Assembly: GCA_004299485.1 (NCBI GenBank)
Contig: SCQP01000008.1
Location: forward strand, 228,761-292,760
Direction of reading: 5' to 3'
Source: Acidobacteriota bacterium
GTDB lineage: Bacteria; Acidobacteriota; Terriglobia; Terriglobales; SCQP01
Length of the DNA stretch: 64,000 nt
Position 1 is the stretch's first letter, and every line of letters starts with the position of its first letter. Below, piece after piece: positions 1-9,858 of this stretch. Below the pieces are notes generated by a model that worked only from the letters and a program-made list of their open reading frames with translations, had not been told where the DNA came from and did no database searches. A program made the position numbers and the translations under genes.

Positions 1-518
1 TGTTGCGCGACAACATTATTTTCATTGGCACGCCGATCGACGACAACGTCGCCAATCTGGTAACGGCGCAATTGCTGTTTCTGGAAGCCGAAGATCCCGA
101 AAAAGACATTTCGCTCTATATCAACAGCCCGGGCGGATCGATTACCGCGGGGCTGGCGATTTACGACACGATGCAATTCATCCGGCCGGATGTGACCACC
201 ATCTGCATCGGGCAGGCGGCGAGCATGGCCTCGCTGCTGCTGGCGGCGGGCGCGAAGGGGAAGCGCTTTGCACTGCCAACGTCCCGAGTGCTGATTCATC
301 AGCCGTCGATGGGGGGACTGAGCGGCCAAGCGACCGATATTGACATTCACGCCAGGGAAATCCTGCGGCTGCGGCAGCTCACGAATGAAATTTACGTCAA
401 GCATACGGGCCAGGAAATGAGCAAAATTGAAGCCGATGTGGAGCGCGATCACATCCTGACGGCCGAGCAAGCTAAGGAATACGGCATCGTTGACGATATC
501 ATCACTAAGCACAAATGA
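1..518 (+). CDS. clpP: ATP-dependent Clp protease proteolytic subunit ClpP (5' partial)
   Basis: Serine protease subunit of the ClpXP/ClpAP machine; it forms the double-heptamer chamber that degrades unfolded substrates in the cytoplasm. The reading frame is open at the left edge, so the first 25-30 residues are outside the window. The family motifs follow in order: the strand [17 protein letters not shown], the nucleophile serine in GQAASMAS, the histidine in RVLIHQPS, and the aspartate in [11 protein letters not shown]. The C-terminus (YGIVDDII) is of usual length. clpX starts 58 bases downstream, the usual bacterial order. Seen: motifs and truncation. Known: the family function. Identification is secure. 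Confidence 0.97.
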   Translation, partial: LRDNIIFIGTPIDDNVANLVTAQLLFLEAEDPEKDISLYINSPGGSITAGLAIYDTMQFIRPDVTTICIGQAASMASLLLAAGAKGKRFALPTSRVLIHQPSMGGLSGQATDIDIHAREILRLRQLTNEIYVKHTGQEMSKIEADVERDHILTAEQAKEYGIVDDIITKHK

Positions 519-576
519 CGGCTGGAGCCGCCGGCAAGTGGACGGTTGGTTATAGGCTGTACGGAGTAAAACCACT

Positions 577-1848
577 GTGAAACCACGAAACGGAAACCCG
601 GAAACGCTGCGCTGCTCGTTCTGCCACAAAAGCCAGGAGGCGGTGGCGAAGCTGATCTCCAGCCCAAATGAGTACCCGCGCGCCTACATTTGCGACGAGT
701 GCGTGGCGGTGTGCAATTCGATTCTGGAAGACGACCGCGCCGAACCGCAGACACATGGCGTGCAGACGCTGCCCAAACCGCACGAAGTGAAAGCCTTTCT
801 GGACGAGTACGTCATCGGTCAGGACTCGACCAAGAAACGGCTGGCGGTGGCGGTGTACAACCATTACAAGCGGCTGCACATGAACCGCATGCGTACCACC
901 AGCGAGGTGGAGTTGCAAAAGGCCAACATTCTGCTGGTCGGGCCGACGGGCACCGGCAAAACGTTGCTGGCGCAGACCCTGGCGAAAGTGCTGGATGTGC
1001 CCTTTGCCATCGCCGACGCCACCACGCTGACCGAAGCCGGTTACGTGGGCGAAGACGTGGAGAACATCATCCTCAAGCTGCTGCAGGCGGCGGAGGGAGA
1101 CGTAGCTCGCGCGCAGCACGGCATCATCTACATCGACGAAATCGACAAGATTTCGCGGCGGGATGAAAACCCTTCGATTACACGTGACGTGAGCGGCGAG
1201 GGGGTACAGCAGGCGCTGCTGAAGATCCTGGAAGGCACGGTGGCGCACGTGCCGCCGCAGGGCGGACGCAAGCATCCGCACCAGGAGTTCACGCCGGTGG
1301 ACACGAGCAACATTCTGTTCATCTGCGGCGGGGCGTTTGTGGGCCTGGAAAAGGTGATTGGCCGGCGGGTGGGCAAGCGCGCCATGGGCTTCCGCGGCGA
1401 GGCGGACACGGCGGCGAGTCCGCTGCCGGTGCGGCAGCGCGATACGGCGTTACTGAGCCAGGTGCAACCGGCGGATTTGATCAAGTTCGGATTAATTCCG
1501 GAATTTGTAGGCCGGTTGCCGGTCATCGGCGTTCTGGACGACCTGGACCGGACGGCGCTGATTGAGATTCTGACGCGGCCGCGCAACGCGCTGGTGCGGC
1601 AGTACCAGAAACTGTTCGAATTCGAGAATGTGAAGCTGCGCTTTGACGAAGCCGCCCTGGAACAGATAGCCGACGAGGCGCTGGCGCGGAAAGTGGGTGC
1701 GCGCGGCCTGCGGATGATTCTGGAAGAGCTGATGCTGGACCTGATGTACAACCTGCCGCAGCAGAAGCGGGTGCGGGAGTTTCAGGTAACCAAGCAAATG
1801 GTGGAGCGGCGGGAAGTGATGCTGCCCACCCTGGAAAAGGCCGGCTAA
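577..1848 (+). CDS. clpX: ATP-dependent Clp protease ATP-binding subunit ClpX
   Basis: AAA+ unfoldase that recognises, unfolds and feeds substrates to ClpP. At 423 aa it matches the family length. The N-terminal C4 zinc finger (CSFC near residue 10, CDEC about 27 residues on), Walker A GPTGTGKT, Walker [10 protein letters not shown], pore loop GYVGED, an RKH loop and sensor 2 GARGLR are all visible. The ClpP-docking loop, IGF in E. coli, reads MGF here (AKRAMGF-like context [10 protein letters not shown]), a conservative change. The GTG start at 577 is preceded by GGAG at 563-566. It lies between clpP and lon on the same strand, which supports a shared proteolysis operon. Confidence 0.97.
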   Translation: MKPRNGNPETLRCSFCHKSQEAVAKLISSPNEYPRAYICDECVAVCNSILEDDRAEPQTHGVQTLPKPHEVKAFLDEYVIGQDSTKKRLAVAVYNHYKRLHMNRMRTTSEVELQKANILLVGPTGTGKTLLAQTLAKVLDVPFAIADATTLTEAGYVGEDVENIILKLLQAAEGDVARAQHGIIYIDEIDKISRRDENPSITRDVSGEGVQQALLKILEGTVAHVPPQGGRKHPHQEFTPVDTSNILFICGGAFVGLEKVIGRRVGKRAMGFRGEADTAASPLPVRQRDTALLSQVQPADLIKFGLIPEFVGRLPVIGVLDDLDRTALIEILTRPRNALVRQYQKLFEFENVKLRFDEAALEQIADEALARKVGARGLRMILEELMLDLMYNLPQQKRVREFQVTKQMVERREVMLPTLEKAG

Positions 1849-1884
1849 GCGGCTCAAGGTTACAGGTCACAGGTACAGAAAGCC

Positions 1885-4278
<2,394 letters not shown>

Positions 4279-4300
4279 AACGTCAGTCATCCGTTGTCGG

Positions 4301-4921
4301 TTGTCAGTCGGGAGGAGGCGCCCGAGGGCGCTTGAGTTCTCGCTGGAGTTTCAAGTCACATTCGAGAAGTCGTGCGCATCGTTGGGCGATCTGCCGCAGG
4401 ATGGGGTGCCGGAGATCGCCCTGGTGGGGCGCTCGAACGTTGGCAAATCGAGCCTGCTGAACACACTTGCCGGCCAACACAACCTGGCACGAACCAGCCG
4501 GACGCCGGGGCGGACGCGGCTGCTGAACCTGTTCACGGTAAACGGCGGATTGGTGCGGCTGGTGGATTGCCCTGGGTACGGATATGCCAAAGCGGCGCGC
4601 CACGAGCGCGCAGGCTGGGGAGAGTTGGTGGAGGCGTATCTGAGCGAGCGGGAAGCGCTGCGGCTCGTGCTGCTGTTGGTGGACGCGCGGCTGAAGCCCC
4701 AGGCGCCGGACCGGGATATGGCGGGGTGGCTGCGCCGCCGCGGCCGGGCGCTCCAGCTTGTAGCCACAAAATGGGACCGGCTGAGCGGGAATGAGCGCCC
4801 GGTCGCACGCCGCGAACTGGAGGCGGCTTTTGCCGCGACGCCGCTTGGCTTTTCCAGCGTCAACGCAGAAGGCCGCGAGGCACTCCGCCAGGCTGTGGTG
4901 CACTGCGATCAGTCCCGATGA
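4301..4921 (+). CDS. engB: Ribosome biogenesis GTP-binding protein EngB (YsxC/YihA)
   Basis: Essential TrmE-Era-class GTPase needed for late assembly of the large ribosomal subunit. G1 is GRSNVGKSS, G2 lies in TSRTPGRT, G3 is DCPGYG, G4 is TKWD and G5 is SSVNAEG, all in the correct order. The start is uncertain. TTG 4301 gives 206 aa but has no ribosome site, and GGAGGAGG (4311-4318) lies inside that frame. An in-frame CTG at 4343 would give an N-terminus (LEFQVTFEKS) closer to family length. It follows lon by 22 bases, and its placement beside lon is common in bacteria. Function secure, start not. Confidence 0.93.
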   Translation: MSVGRRRPRALEFSLEFQVTFEKSCASLGDLPQDGVPEIALVGRSNVGKSSLLNTLAGQHNLARTSRTPGRTRLLNLFTVNGGLVRLVDCPGYGYAKAARHERAGWGELVEAYLSEREALRLVLLLVDARLKPQAPDRDMAGWLRRRGRALQLVATKWDRLSGNERPVARRELEAAFAATPLGFSSVNAEGREALRQAVVHCDQSR

Positions 4922-4965
4922 CTTGCTCTCGGGCGCGGTGTTGTTGTTGCGCGCGGCCAGATAAA

Positions 4966-4992
4966 CTAAACTAGCTAGACTAAGTTTAGTCT
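4966..4992. promoter_or_regulatory. Palindromic operator candidate upstream of the Phd/PIN module
   Basis: Two overlapping inverted repeats lie just before the antitoxin gene: CTAAACT (4966-4972) with AGTTTAG (4983-4989), and AGACTAA (4977-4983) with TTAGTCT (4986-4992). The stretch is AT-rich in a GC-rich setting and ends two bases before the ribosome site AGGAG (4993-4997 with its first A). Phd-type antitoxins commonly repress their own operon by binding such palindromes, so autoregulation is the likely use. That role is inferred. Confidence 0.5.
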
Positions 4993-5003
4993 AGGAGTGC
5001 ACC

Positions 5004-5255
5004 GTGAAAGTTGTCAATATCCACGCCGCGAAAACCAATCTGTCGCGCCTGATCGAGGAGGCGGTCGCCGGCGAGCCCTTTATCATCGCCAAGGCAGGCA
5101 AGCCGCTGGTCGAGGTAAAGCGCCTCGAGTCGAACCCGAAAAAGCCCCGCGTCGGGTTTGCCCTCGGACGGTACAAGATACCCGACGACTTTAATACCAT
5201 GATGGCGGACGAGATCGAAGAGATGTTCTATGGCCCAAAACGGCGGAAGCGGTGA
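5004..5255 (+). CDS. Phd/YefM-family antitoxin
   Basis: An 83 aa antitoxin of the prevent-host-death family. Its N-terminal part (VNIHAAKTNLSRLIEEAVAGE, then FIIAKAGKPLVEVKRL) is the DNA-binding Phd fold. The C-terminal part (MMADEIEEMF) should wrap the toxin. GTG at 5004 is supported by AGGAG six bases upstream. Its stop overlaps the toxin start by four bases (GTGA), so the pair is translationally coupled. The palindromes at 4966-4992 are the likely autoregulatory site. Family and pairing are clear; binding specificity is unknown. Confidence 0.85.
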   Translation: MKVVNIHAAKTNLSRLIEEAVAGEPFIIAKAGKPLVEVKRLESNPKKPRVGFALGRYKIPDDFNTMMADEIEEMFYGPKRRKR

Positions 5256-5638
5256 AGCTGCTTCTGGACTCACAGTTGCTGGTGTGGGGCGCCTCTACAC
5301 CTGCATACCTCCCGGAAGCCGCGGCGCGGCTCCTGGAGGATGGAAATCACGAGCTTTGGTTCAGCGCCGCAAGCATCTGGGAGCTCGCGGTTAAAAGTAG
5401 CCGTCGAAAGCGGGGCTTCGACTTGGATGCTGCCGGATTAAGGGCGGACCTGCTGGACAGCGGATACAGCGAGATCTCGATCGACGGGCGCCATGGAATC
5501 GCCAGCGCCGCGCTTCCATGGCTGCACCGCGACCCCTTCGATCGCATCCTGCTCGCACAAGCCATCGTGGAAGGCATGCTGCTCCTCACTGCCGACACCC
5601 TGTTGGCGCGCTATCCGGGGCCGGTACGACAAGTATAG
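5252..5638 (+). CDS. PIN-domain toxin (VapC-like ribonuclease)
   Basis: A 128 aa PIN-domain protein, probably a metal-dependent RNase neutralised by the upstream Phd-like antitoxin. The acidic residues expected for the active site are visible: D6 in LLLDSQLLVW, the glutamate in SAASIWELAVK, the aspartates in HRDPFDRILLAQA, and the aspartate in LLTADTLL. The first motif reads LLDSQ where LLDTH is more usual. The combination of a Phd antitoxin with a PIN toxin is common in this PIN subfamily. The GTG start at 5252 lies inside the antitoxin stop. Substrate RNA unknown. Confidence 0.88.
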   Translation: MKLLLDSQLLVWGASTPAYLPEAAARLLEDGNHELWFSAASIWELAVKSSRRKRGFDLDAAGLRADLLDSGYSEISIDGRHGIASAALPWLHRDPFDRILLAQAIVEGMLLLTADTLLARYPGPVRQV

Positions 5639-5672
5639 GCAAGCCAGCATTGACAGGTGTATCTTGGAGGCC

Positions 5673-6623
5673 ATGCACACACCGAAGATGCTGGTTCTAA
5701 GCGGTCTGATGGCGGCGATGGCGCTGGGCGCCGCGGCGCAAGCGGGGCTGCAATCGCGGCTGGAGGCGATAACCCGCACGTATCCTGGACACGTAGCTCT
5801 GTATGCCAAAAACCTCCGGACTGGGGCGGTGGTCGCAATCGATGCCAACCGGCCGGTGCCGACGGCATCCGTCATTAAGGTCTCGCTGATGCTGGAAGCG
5901 TTCCGGCAGGTAAAAGCCGTGCGCTTATCGCTGGCACAGCCGTTGACGCTGACGAAAGCGAACCAGGTCGAGGGCAGCGGCATTTTGCGGATTCTGACGC
6001 CGGGCGAGCGGCTGAGCCTGCGCGACACGATTGCGCTGATGATGACGCTGAGCGACAACACCGCCACCAATATGGTCATCGATGCGGTGGGACTCAAGCC
6101 AACCAATGCGTTTCTGGCGCAGATCGGCATGAAGAACACCTATTTCTACAAGAAAGTGTTTATGCCGGCGGCGGGACCGCAGCCGGCCGATCAAAAACAG
6201 TTTGGGCTGGGCAAGACGACGGCGCGCGAAATGGGCGAGATGCTGGAGCGGATCTATCGCTGCGACCTCGGGAATCGCAGTCTGTGCCGTGAGATGATCA
6301 ACATCATGCGCGACCAGCAGGACCGGGAGATGATTCCCCGCTATCTCGACGATGCCGATGCGAGCGACGGGCTGTCGCCCATCGCCGACAAGGTGGGCGA
6401 GCTCGACGCGGTGCGCAACGACGTGGCGCTGGTGTACACGCGGAGCGGGCAGGTGGTGATCTCGATGTTCACCTACAACAACCCGGACCAGTCCTGGACG
6501 CCGGACAACAAAGCCGAGTTGTTCATCGGCCGCGTGGCGCAGACGATTGTCCACGCCTGGTCGCCCGAGGGTTTGGCAACCTCGATCCCGCATCTGCTGG
6601 CTCCGGCGAAAGGAATCCGATGA
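5673..6623 (+). CDS. Secreted class A beta-lactamase-like serine hydrolase
   Basis: A 316 aa exported penicillin-recognising hydrolase (beta-lactamase2-type fold). An N-terminal signal segment (LVLSGLMAAMALGAAAQA) precedes the domain. The SxxK motif is S-V-I-K in PTASVIKVSLML near residue 65, and the second motif is SDN in TLSDNTATNMV. The third motif reads KVG (DKVGELDAVRND) where KTG is standard. No glutamate matching the class A omega-loop Glu166 is evident; the region reads KQFGLGKTTAREM. It may therefore be a peptidase or weak hydrolase rather than a resistance enzyme. ATG 5673 lies only two bases after GGAGG, so ATG 5688 is an alternative. The stop overlaps the next gene (ATGA). Confidence 0.85.
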   Translation: MHTPKMLVLSGLMAAMALGAAAQAGLQSRLEAITRTYPGHVALYAKNLRTGAVVAIDANRPVPTASVIKVSLMLEAFRQVKAVRLSLAQPLTLTKANQVEGSGILRILTPGERLSLRDTIALMMTLSDNTATNMVIDAVGLKPTNAFLAQIGMKNTYFYKKVFMPAAGPQPADQKQFGLGKTTAREMGEMLERIYRCDLGNRSLCREMINIMRDQQDREMIPRYLDDADASDGLSPIADKVGELDAVRNDVALVYTRSGQVVISMFTYNNPDQSWTPDNKAELFIGRVAQTIVHAWSPEGLATSIPHLLAPAKGIR

Positions 6624-7780
6624 ACGCAAAACAGCAAGCGCAGGCGCGCATGCGCCAGGCAGAAAAGAATCTGGTCGACCTCAGCCACCGCATTCACGCG
6701 CATCCCGAGCTGGGATTTGAGGAAGAAAAAGCCTGCGCGTGGCTGTGCGAGGAGCTGGATGGCGCCGGTTTCCGGGTGACGCGTGGGGTGGGCGGGCTGC
6801 CGACGGCGTTTTTGGCGCGAGTGGGCAGCGGGCCGGTGCATGTGGCGCTGTGCGCGGAATATGACGCGTTGCCGGAAATCGGCCACGCTTGCGGGCACAA
6901 CCTCATCGCGGCGATGTCGCTGGGAGCAGGGCTGGCGGCCGCCGCGGTCGCCGATGACGTGGGCCTGACCGTGAGCGTGATTGGCACGCCCGCGGAGGAA
7001 GTGGGTGATGACAGCGGCAAGATCCGGCTGCTGCAAGCGGGCCTGTTCGAGGGTGTTCATGCGGCGATGATGGCGCACCCGGCGCCGATCGAGATAGTCG
7101 AGATGGGGATCATTGCCGCCAGCATGTTCGAGGTGCATTACACCGGCAAGGAGGCGCACGCCTCGGCCTTTCCCGAGCAGGGCATCAATGCCGCCGACGC
7201 ATTGACGGTGGCGCAGACCGCGATCGGGCTGTTGCGGCAGCAGTTGCGGCCGACCGACCGCGTGCATGGCATCATCACCCACGGCGGCGGCGCGCCCAAT
7301 GTGATTCCCGCGCACACCGCGGCGCGCTATATCGTGCGGGCGCAGACGCTGGAGCAGTTGGAAGATGTGCGGGAGAAAGTGCAACGCTGCTTCAAAGCCG
7401 GGGCGCTGGCGACTGGCGCCGGCATCGAAATTCGCGGCGGCTCGAAGCCTTACGCGGACATGCATTTCGACCACGAGCTGGGCGCCTGCTACCGGCGCAA
7501 CGCCGAAGCCGCAGGGCGGAAATTCCCGCCGCTGCCGCCGGGTATGGAGCGGCTGGCGGCCTCAACCGACATGGGTAACGTCAGCCGCGCGATTCCCTCG
7601 ATTCATCCCATGATCGGCCTGGACTCGTTGCCCGCGGGCAATCATCAGCCGGAGTTTACGGCCCACTGCATTACGCCCAAGGCCGACCGCGCGGTAGTCG
7701 AAGGCGCACTGGCACTGGCCTGGACGGCCATTGACTGCGCGTCCGAACCGGCCCTGCGCGCGCGCCTGCTGCAGACCTAG
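6620..7780 (+). CDS. M20 family amidohydrolase (peptidase M20D-like)
   Basis: A 386 aa zinc amidohydrolase of the M20 family, probably acting on an N-acyl amino acid, dipeptide or aminobenzoyl-glutamate-like amide. Conserved metal and catalytic elements are visible: HRIHAHPELGFEE near residue 25, EIGHACGHN near residue 95, GTPAEEVG near 130, and MMAHPAP. A dimerisation domain sits in the middle (FEVHYTGKEAHAS). No signal peptide is seen, so it is cytoplasmic. It overlaps the upstream hydrolase gene by four bases, suggesting a joint role, perhaps in peptide or cell-wall fragment turnover (inference). It ends one base before a convergent tRNA gene. Confidence 0.9.
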   Translation: MNAKQQAQARMRQAEKNLVDLSHRIHAHPELGFEEEKACAWLCEELDGAGFRVTRGVGGLPTAFLARVGSGPVHVALCAEYDALPEIGHACGHNLIAAMSLGAGLAAAAVADDVGLTVSVIGTPAEEVGDDSGKIRLLQAGLFEGVHAAMMAHPAPIEIVEMGIIAASMFEVHYTGKEAHASAFPEQGINAADALTVAQTAIGLLRQQLRPTDRVHGIITHGGGAPNVIPAHTAARYIVRAQTLEQLEDVREKVQRCFKAGALATGAGIEIRGGSKPYADMHFDHELGACYRRNAEAAGRKFPPLPPGMERLAASTDMGNVSRAIPSIHPMIGLDSLPAGNHQPEFTAHCITPKADRAVVEGALALAWTAIDCASEPALRARLLQT

Positions 7781-7781
7781 C

Positions 7782-7857
<76 letters not shown>

Positions 7858-8308
7858 GGGTGTTTAGAATAGAACCGTTGCCGCCTACTTCCACGATACG
7901 ATTTTTGAAGACGGTAGCAGCATTGTAGCAATCGCAATCGGAATTGCGCGGCAGCAAGTCACGTCGTCGCGGCAGCGGCAGGCTGCGGCTCCCTTCATGA
8001 TCGTAAAGGCGTCGGCCCCAGTCTCACCCAACCGCGTGCAAAGAGTGTGGCAGTAGGAATGGGCTACCAGACCGTCCGGTAACCCACCCGCGCGGAGCCT
8101 GCGCCTGGTTTTGAGATGCCATCCGACCGAGGAACTGTTCTCTCCTAGGGACAGCTATTTCCCTGCGCCGATTTCCGCGGAGCAACCAGGGGCATCGGGG
8201 TCGCAACTAAAATCACCGCAGTACCCACCGCCGGTTCCGGGGATGCCTGGATAACCGCAGGGAACGCACGAACCTGGCGAGGACTACTATCCGATGCAGG
8301 AGGACTCC
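7858..8308. other. Intergenic stretch of about 450 bp
   Basis: This stretch lies between the minus-strand tRNA and the SnoaL-like gene. It should hold the tRNA promoter at its left end; a weak -10-like TATTCT (minus strand, about 7866-7871) is visible. No convincing coding frame is seen, although a 60-codon minus frame exists without family features. The right end carries the ribosome site AGGAGG at 8298-8303. No repeat or RNA family was recognised. Confidence 0.5.
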
Positions 8309-8671
8309 ATGATCGATGATCTGAGACGCCGTTCCGCCGTGGAGGTATTTGAGGATCATCTCCGCCTCACCGGCGAGCATGAGTTCGAGAATGATATCGA
8401 GCGCAACGTTTCGCCCGACATCGTCATCCTGGAGCGCCGAGGCATCTTCCGCGGCCGCGAGGGTGCACGGGAGCTTGCGCGCCTGCTCGAACAGGAGCTG
8501 CCGAAAGCACCTTACGTCTACGCGAACCGCCTGATCGAGGGCCGCGTGGCATTCCTGGAGTGGGCGGCCGAAGCCGAACATGCGCGTGTTCGGGACGGCG
8601 CCGACTCGTTCGTGATCGAAAACGGCTGGATAGTATCGCAGACTATCCATTACACCGTCGAAAATAAGTAG
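8309..8671 (+). CDS. SnoaL/NTF2-like domain protein
   Basis: A 120 aa single-domain protein resembling the SnoaL-like branch of the NTF2 fold: an N-terminal helix (VEVFEDHLRLTG), then DIERNVSPDIVILERRGIFRGREGARELARLL, and a strand-rich C-terminus (FVIENGWIVSQTIHYTV). Such proteins serve as small hydrolases, isomerases or binding proteins. The start was set at ATG 8309 because AGGAGG (8298-8303) sits five bases before it. A longer reading from ATG 8294 would bury that site. Fold assignment is moderate; no substrate can be named. Confidence 0.75.
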   Translation: MIDDLRRRSAVEVFEDHLRLTGEHEFENDIERNVSPDIVILERRGIFRGREGARELARLLEQELPKAPYVYANRLIEGRVAFLEWAAEAEHARVRDGADSFVIENGWIVSQTIHYTVENK

Positions 8672-8801
8672 TGATCCTCGGCAGAAACAATCGGAACCCG
8701 CGGAATTAGCTGACGACCCAAATGCGACAGCGGTTGCAGAAGAGCGGCGCCCGAATTGAAACGATGACCGGTCGAGCAACCACATTTTTCTGCGAACACG
8801 C

Positions 8802-8832
8802 TTGACAATCTACGTCCCGCGAGAGATATACT
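8802..8832 (+). promoter_or_regulatory. Sigma70-type promoter of the decaheme cytochrome cluster
   Basis: A consensus -35 TTGACA (8802-8807) is followed after 17 bases by GATATA (8825-8830), or after 19 bases by TATACT (8827-8832). It lies about 40 bases upstream of the proposed cytochrome start and is the best-matching promoter noticed in the window. No obvious operator palindrome was seen next to it. Confidence 0.55.
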
Positions 8833-8868
8833 TTTTTCAGGGTGTGAGCTGCGGGCGGGAGGTGCAAC

Positions 8869-9846
8869 CTGGCACCGGCACGACGAGGAGGGAAGCGGCC
8901 AGGACTGGCCGTTGCCGCGTTGCTGGCGGCAACGATTGCGGTAGCGGGGTTCCGACTGGCAGGCCGGGCGCAGCGGCAGGCGCGCGCCGCGGCGCAGCAG
9001 GCAGCAGCGCATCCGGCTCCCGCCGCGCAAGCCAGGGCCACCGGCTACATGGGCGCGCAGGCCTGCCAGCCCTGCCATGAAGAGGAGTATGCGCTCTGGC
9101 AGCACGCGCCGCACTGGCAGGTGACCACGCACCCCAAGGGAGGCGCGCCGGTGCAAGGCTGCGAGGCCTGCCACGGACCGGGCGCCAGCCACATCGCCGA
9201 TCCCACCGATTTCAGCAAGCTCTTCGTCTTCACGCGCGCCACGCCAGCCGCGGTCATGAGCGCCTGCCTCAGTTGCCACGCATCGGGAGCGCAGCACATG
9301 CAGGTGGTCGAGTCCCTGCACGGCAAGAATGGCGTCGCCTGCACGTCGTGCCACTCGATTCACCATCCCGCAACGCCCAATTTTCTGCTGGCGAAGGAAC
9401 AGCCGGTACTGTGCTATTCCTGCCACGTGCAGCAGCAGGCGCAGTTCCAGATGCCCTTCCATCACCGCGTGAACGAAGGGCTGGTGCAGTGCACTGACTG
9501 TCACAACCCGCACGGCACCAGCCAGCCGCATCAGTTGTGCACGGCCTCGAGCCAGGATGCGGTCTGCTTCACCTGCCATGTGGACAAGCGCGGGCCCTTC
9601 GTCTTCGAGCACGAGGCGGTGAATCTGGTGGGCTGCACCGGCTGCCATTCGCCCCACGGCTCACCCAATCCGCACTTGCTCAAGGTGAGCAACGTCAACA
9701 TCCTCTGCCTGCAGTGCCACACCACCTCGTTCGCAAATGCACCGGGAGCGCCGTCGTTCCACAACCAGTCGGCGCAGTACCAGGCCTGCACGATGTGCCA
9801 TACCCAGATCCACGGTTCCAATTTCAGCGCGACGTTCTTCCGATAG
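8869..9846 (+). CDS. DmsE-type decaheme c-type cytochrome
   Basis: A periplasmic multiheme electron carrier with exactly ten CXXCH motifs (CQPCH, CEACH, CLSCH, CTSCH, CYSCH, CTDCH, CFTCH, CTGCH, CLQCH, CTMCH), the count of MtrA, PioA-core and DmsE proteins. Segments such as MPFHHRVNEGLVQC and CHTQIHGSNF fit the DmsE family. No ATG or GTG start suits the N-terminus. TTG 8920 would cut the signal peptide, whereas CTG 8869, six bases after GGGAGG (8857-8862), gives a basic n-region (RRGGKRP) and a hydrophobic core (LAVAALLAATIAVAGF). That start, giving 325 aa, is inferred. The outer-membrane barrel gene follows by 12 bases, so this is probably the heme wire inside or below the barrel. Confidence 0.9.
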   Translation: MAPARRGGKRPGLAVAALLAATIAVAGFRLAGRAQRQARAAAQQAAAHPAPAAQARATGYMGAQACQPCHEEEYALWQHAPHWQVTTHPKGGAPVQGCEACHGPGASHIADPTDFSKLFVFTRATPAAVMSACLSCHASGAQHMQVVESLHGKNGVACTSCHSIHHPATPNFLLAKEQPVLCYSCHVQQQAQFQMPFHHRVNEGLVQCTDCHNPHGTSQPHQLCTASSQDAVCFTCHVDKRGPFVFEHEAVNLVGCTGCHSPHGSPNPHLLKVSNVNILCLQCHTTSFANAPGAPSFHNQSAQYQACTMCHTQIHGSNFSATFFR

Positions 9847-9858
9847 GAGCAACACGCC

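Noticed and set aside
5673..6623. Calling this gene an antibiotic-resistance beta-lactamase
   Set aside because: The omega-loop glutamate is not visible and the third motif is KVG, so only the fold can be supported.
8802..9080. Frame of 92 codons over the start of the decaheme gene, read as a possible upstream peptide
   Set aside because: It begins at the -35 element of the proposed promoter and ends inside the cytochrome gene; the other frame carries the signal peptide.
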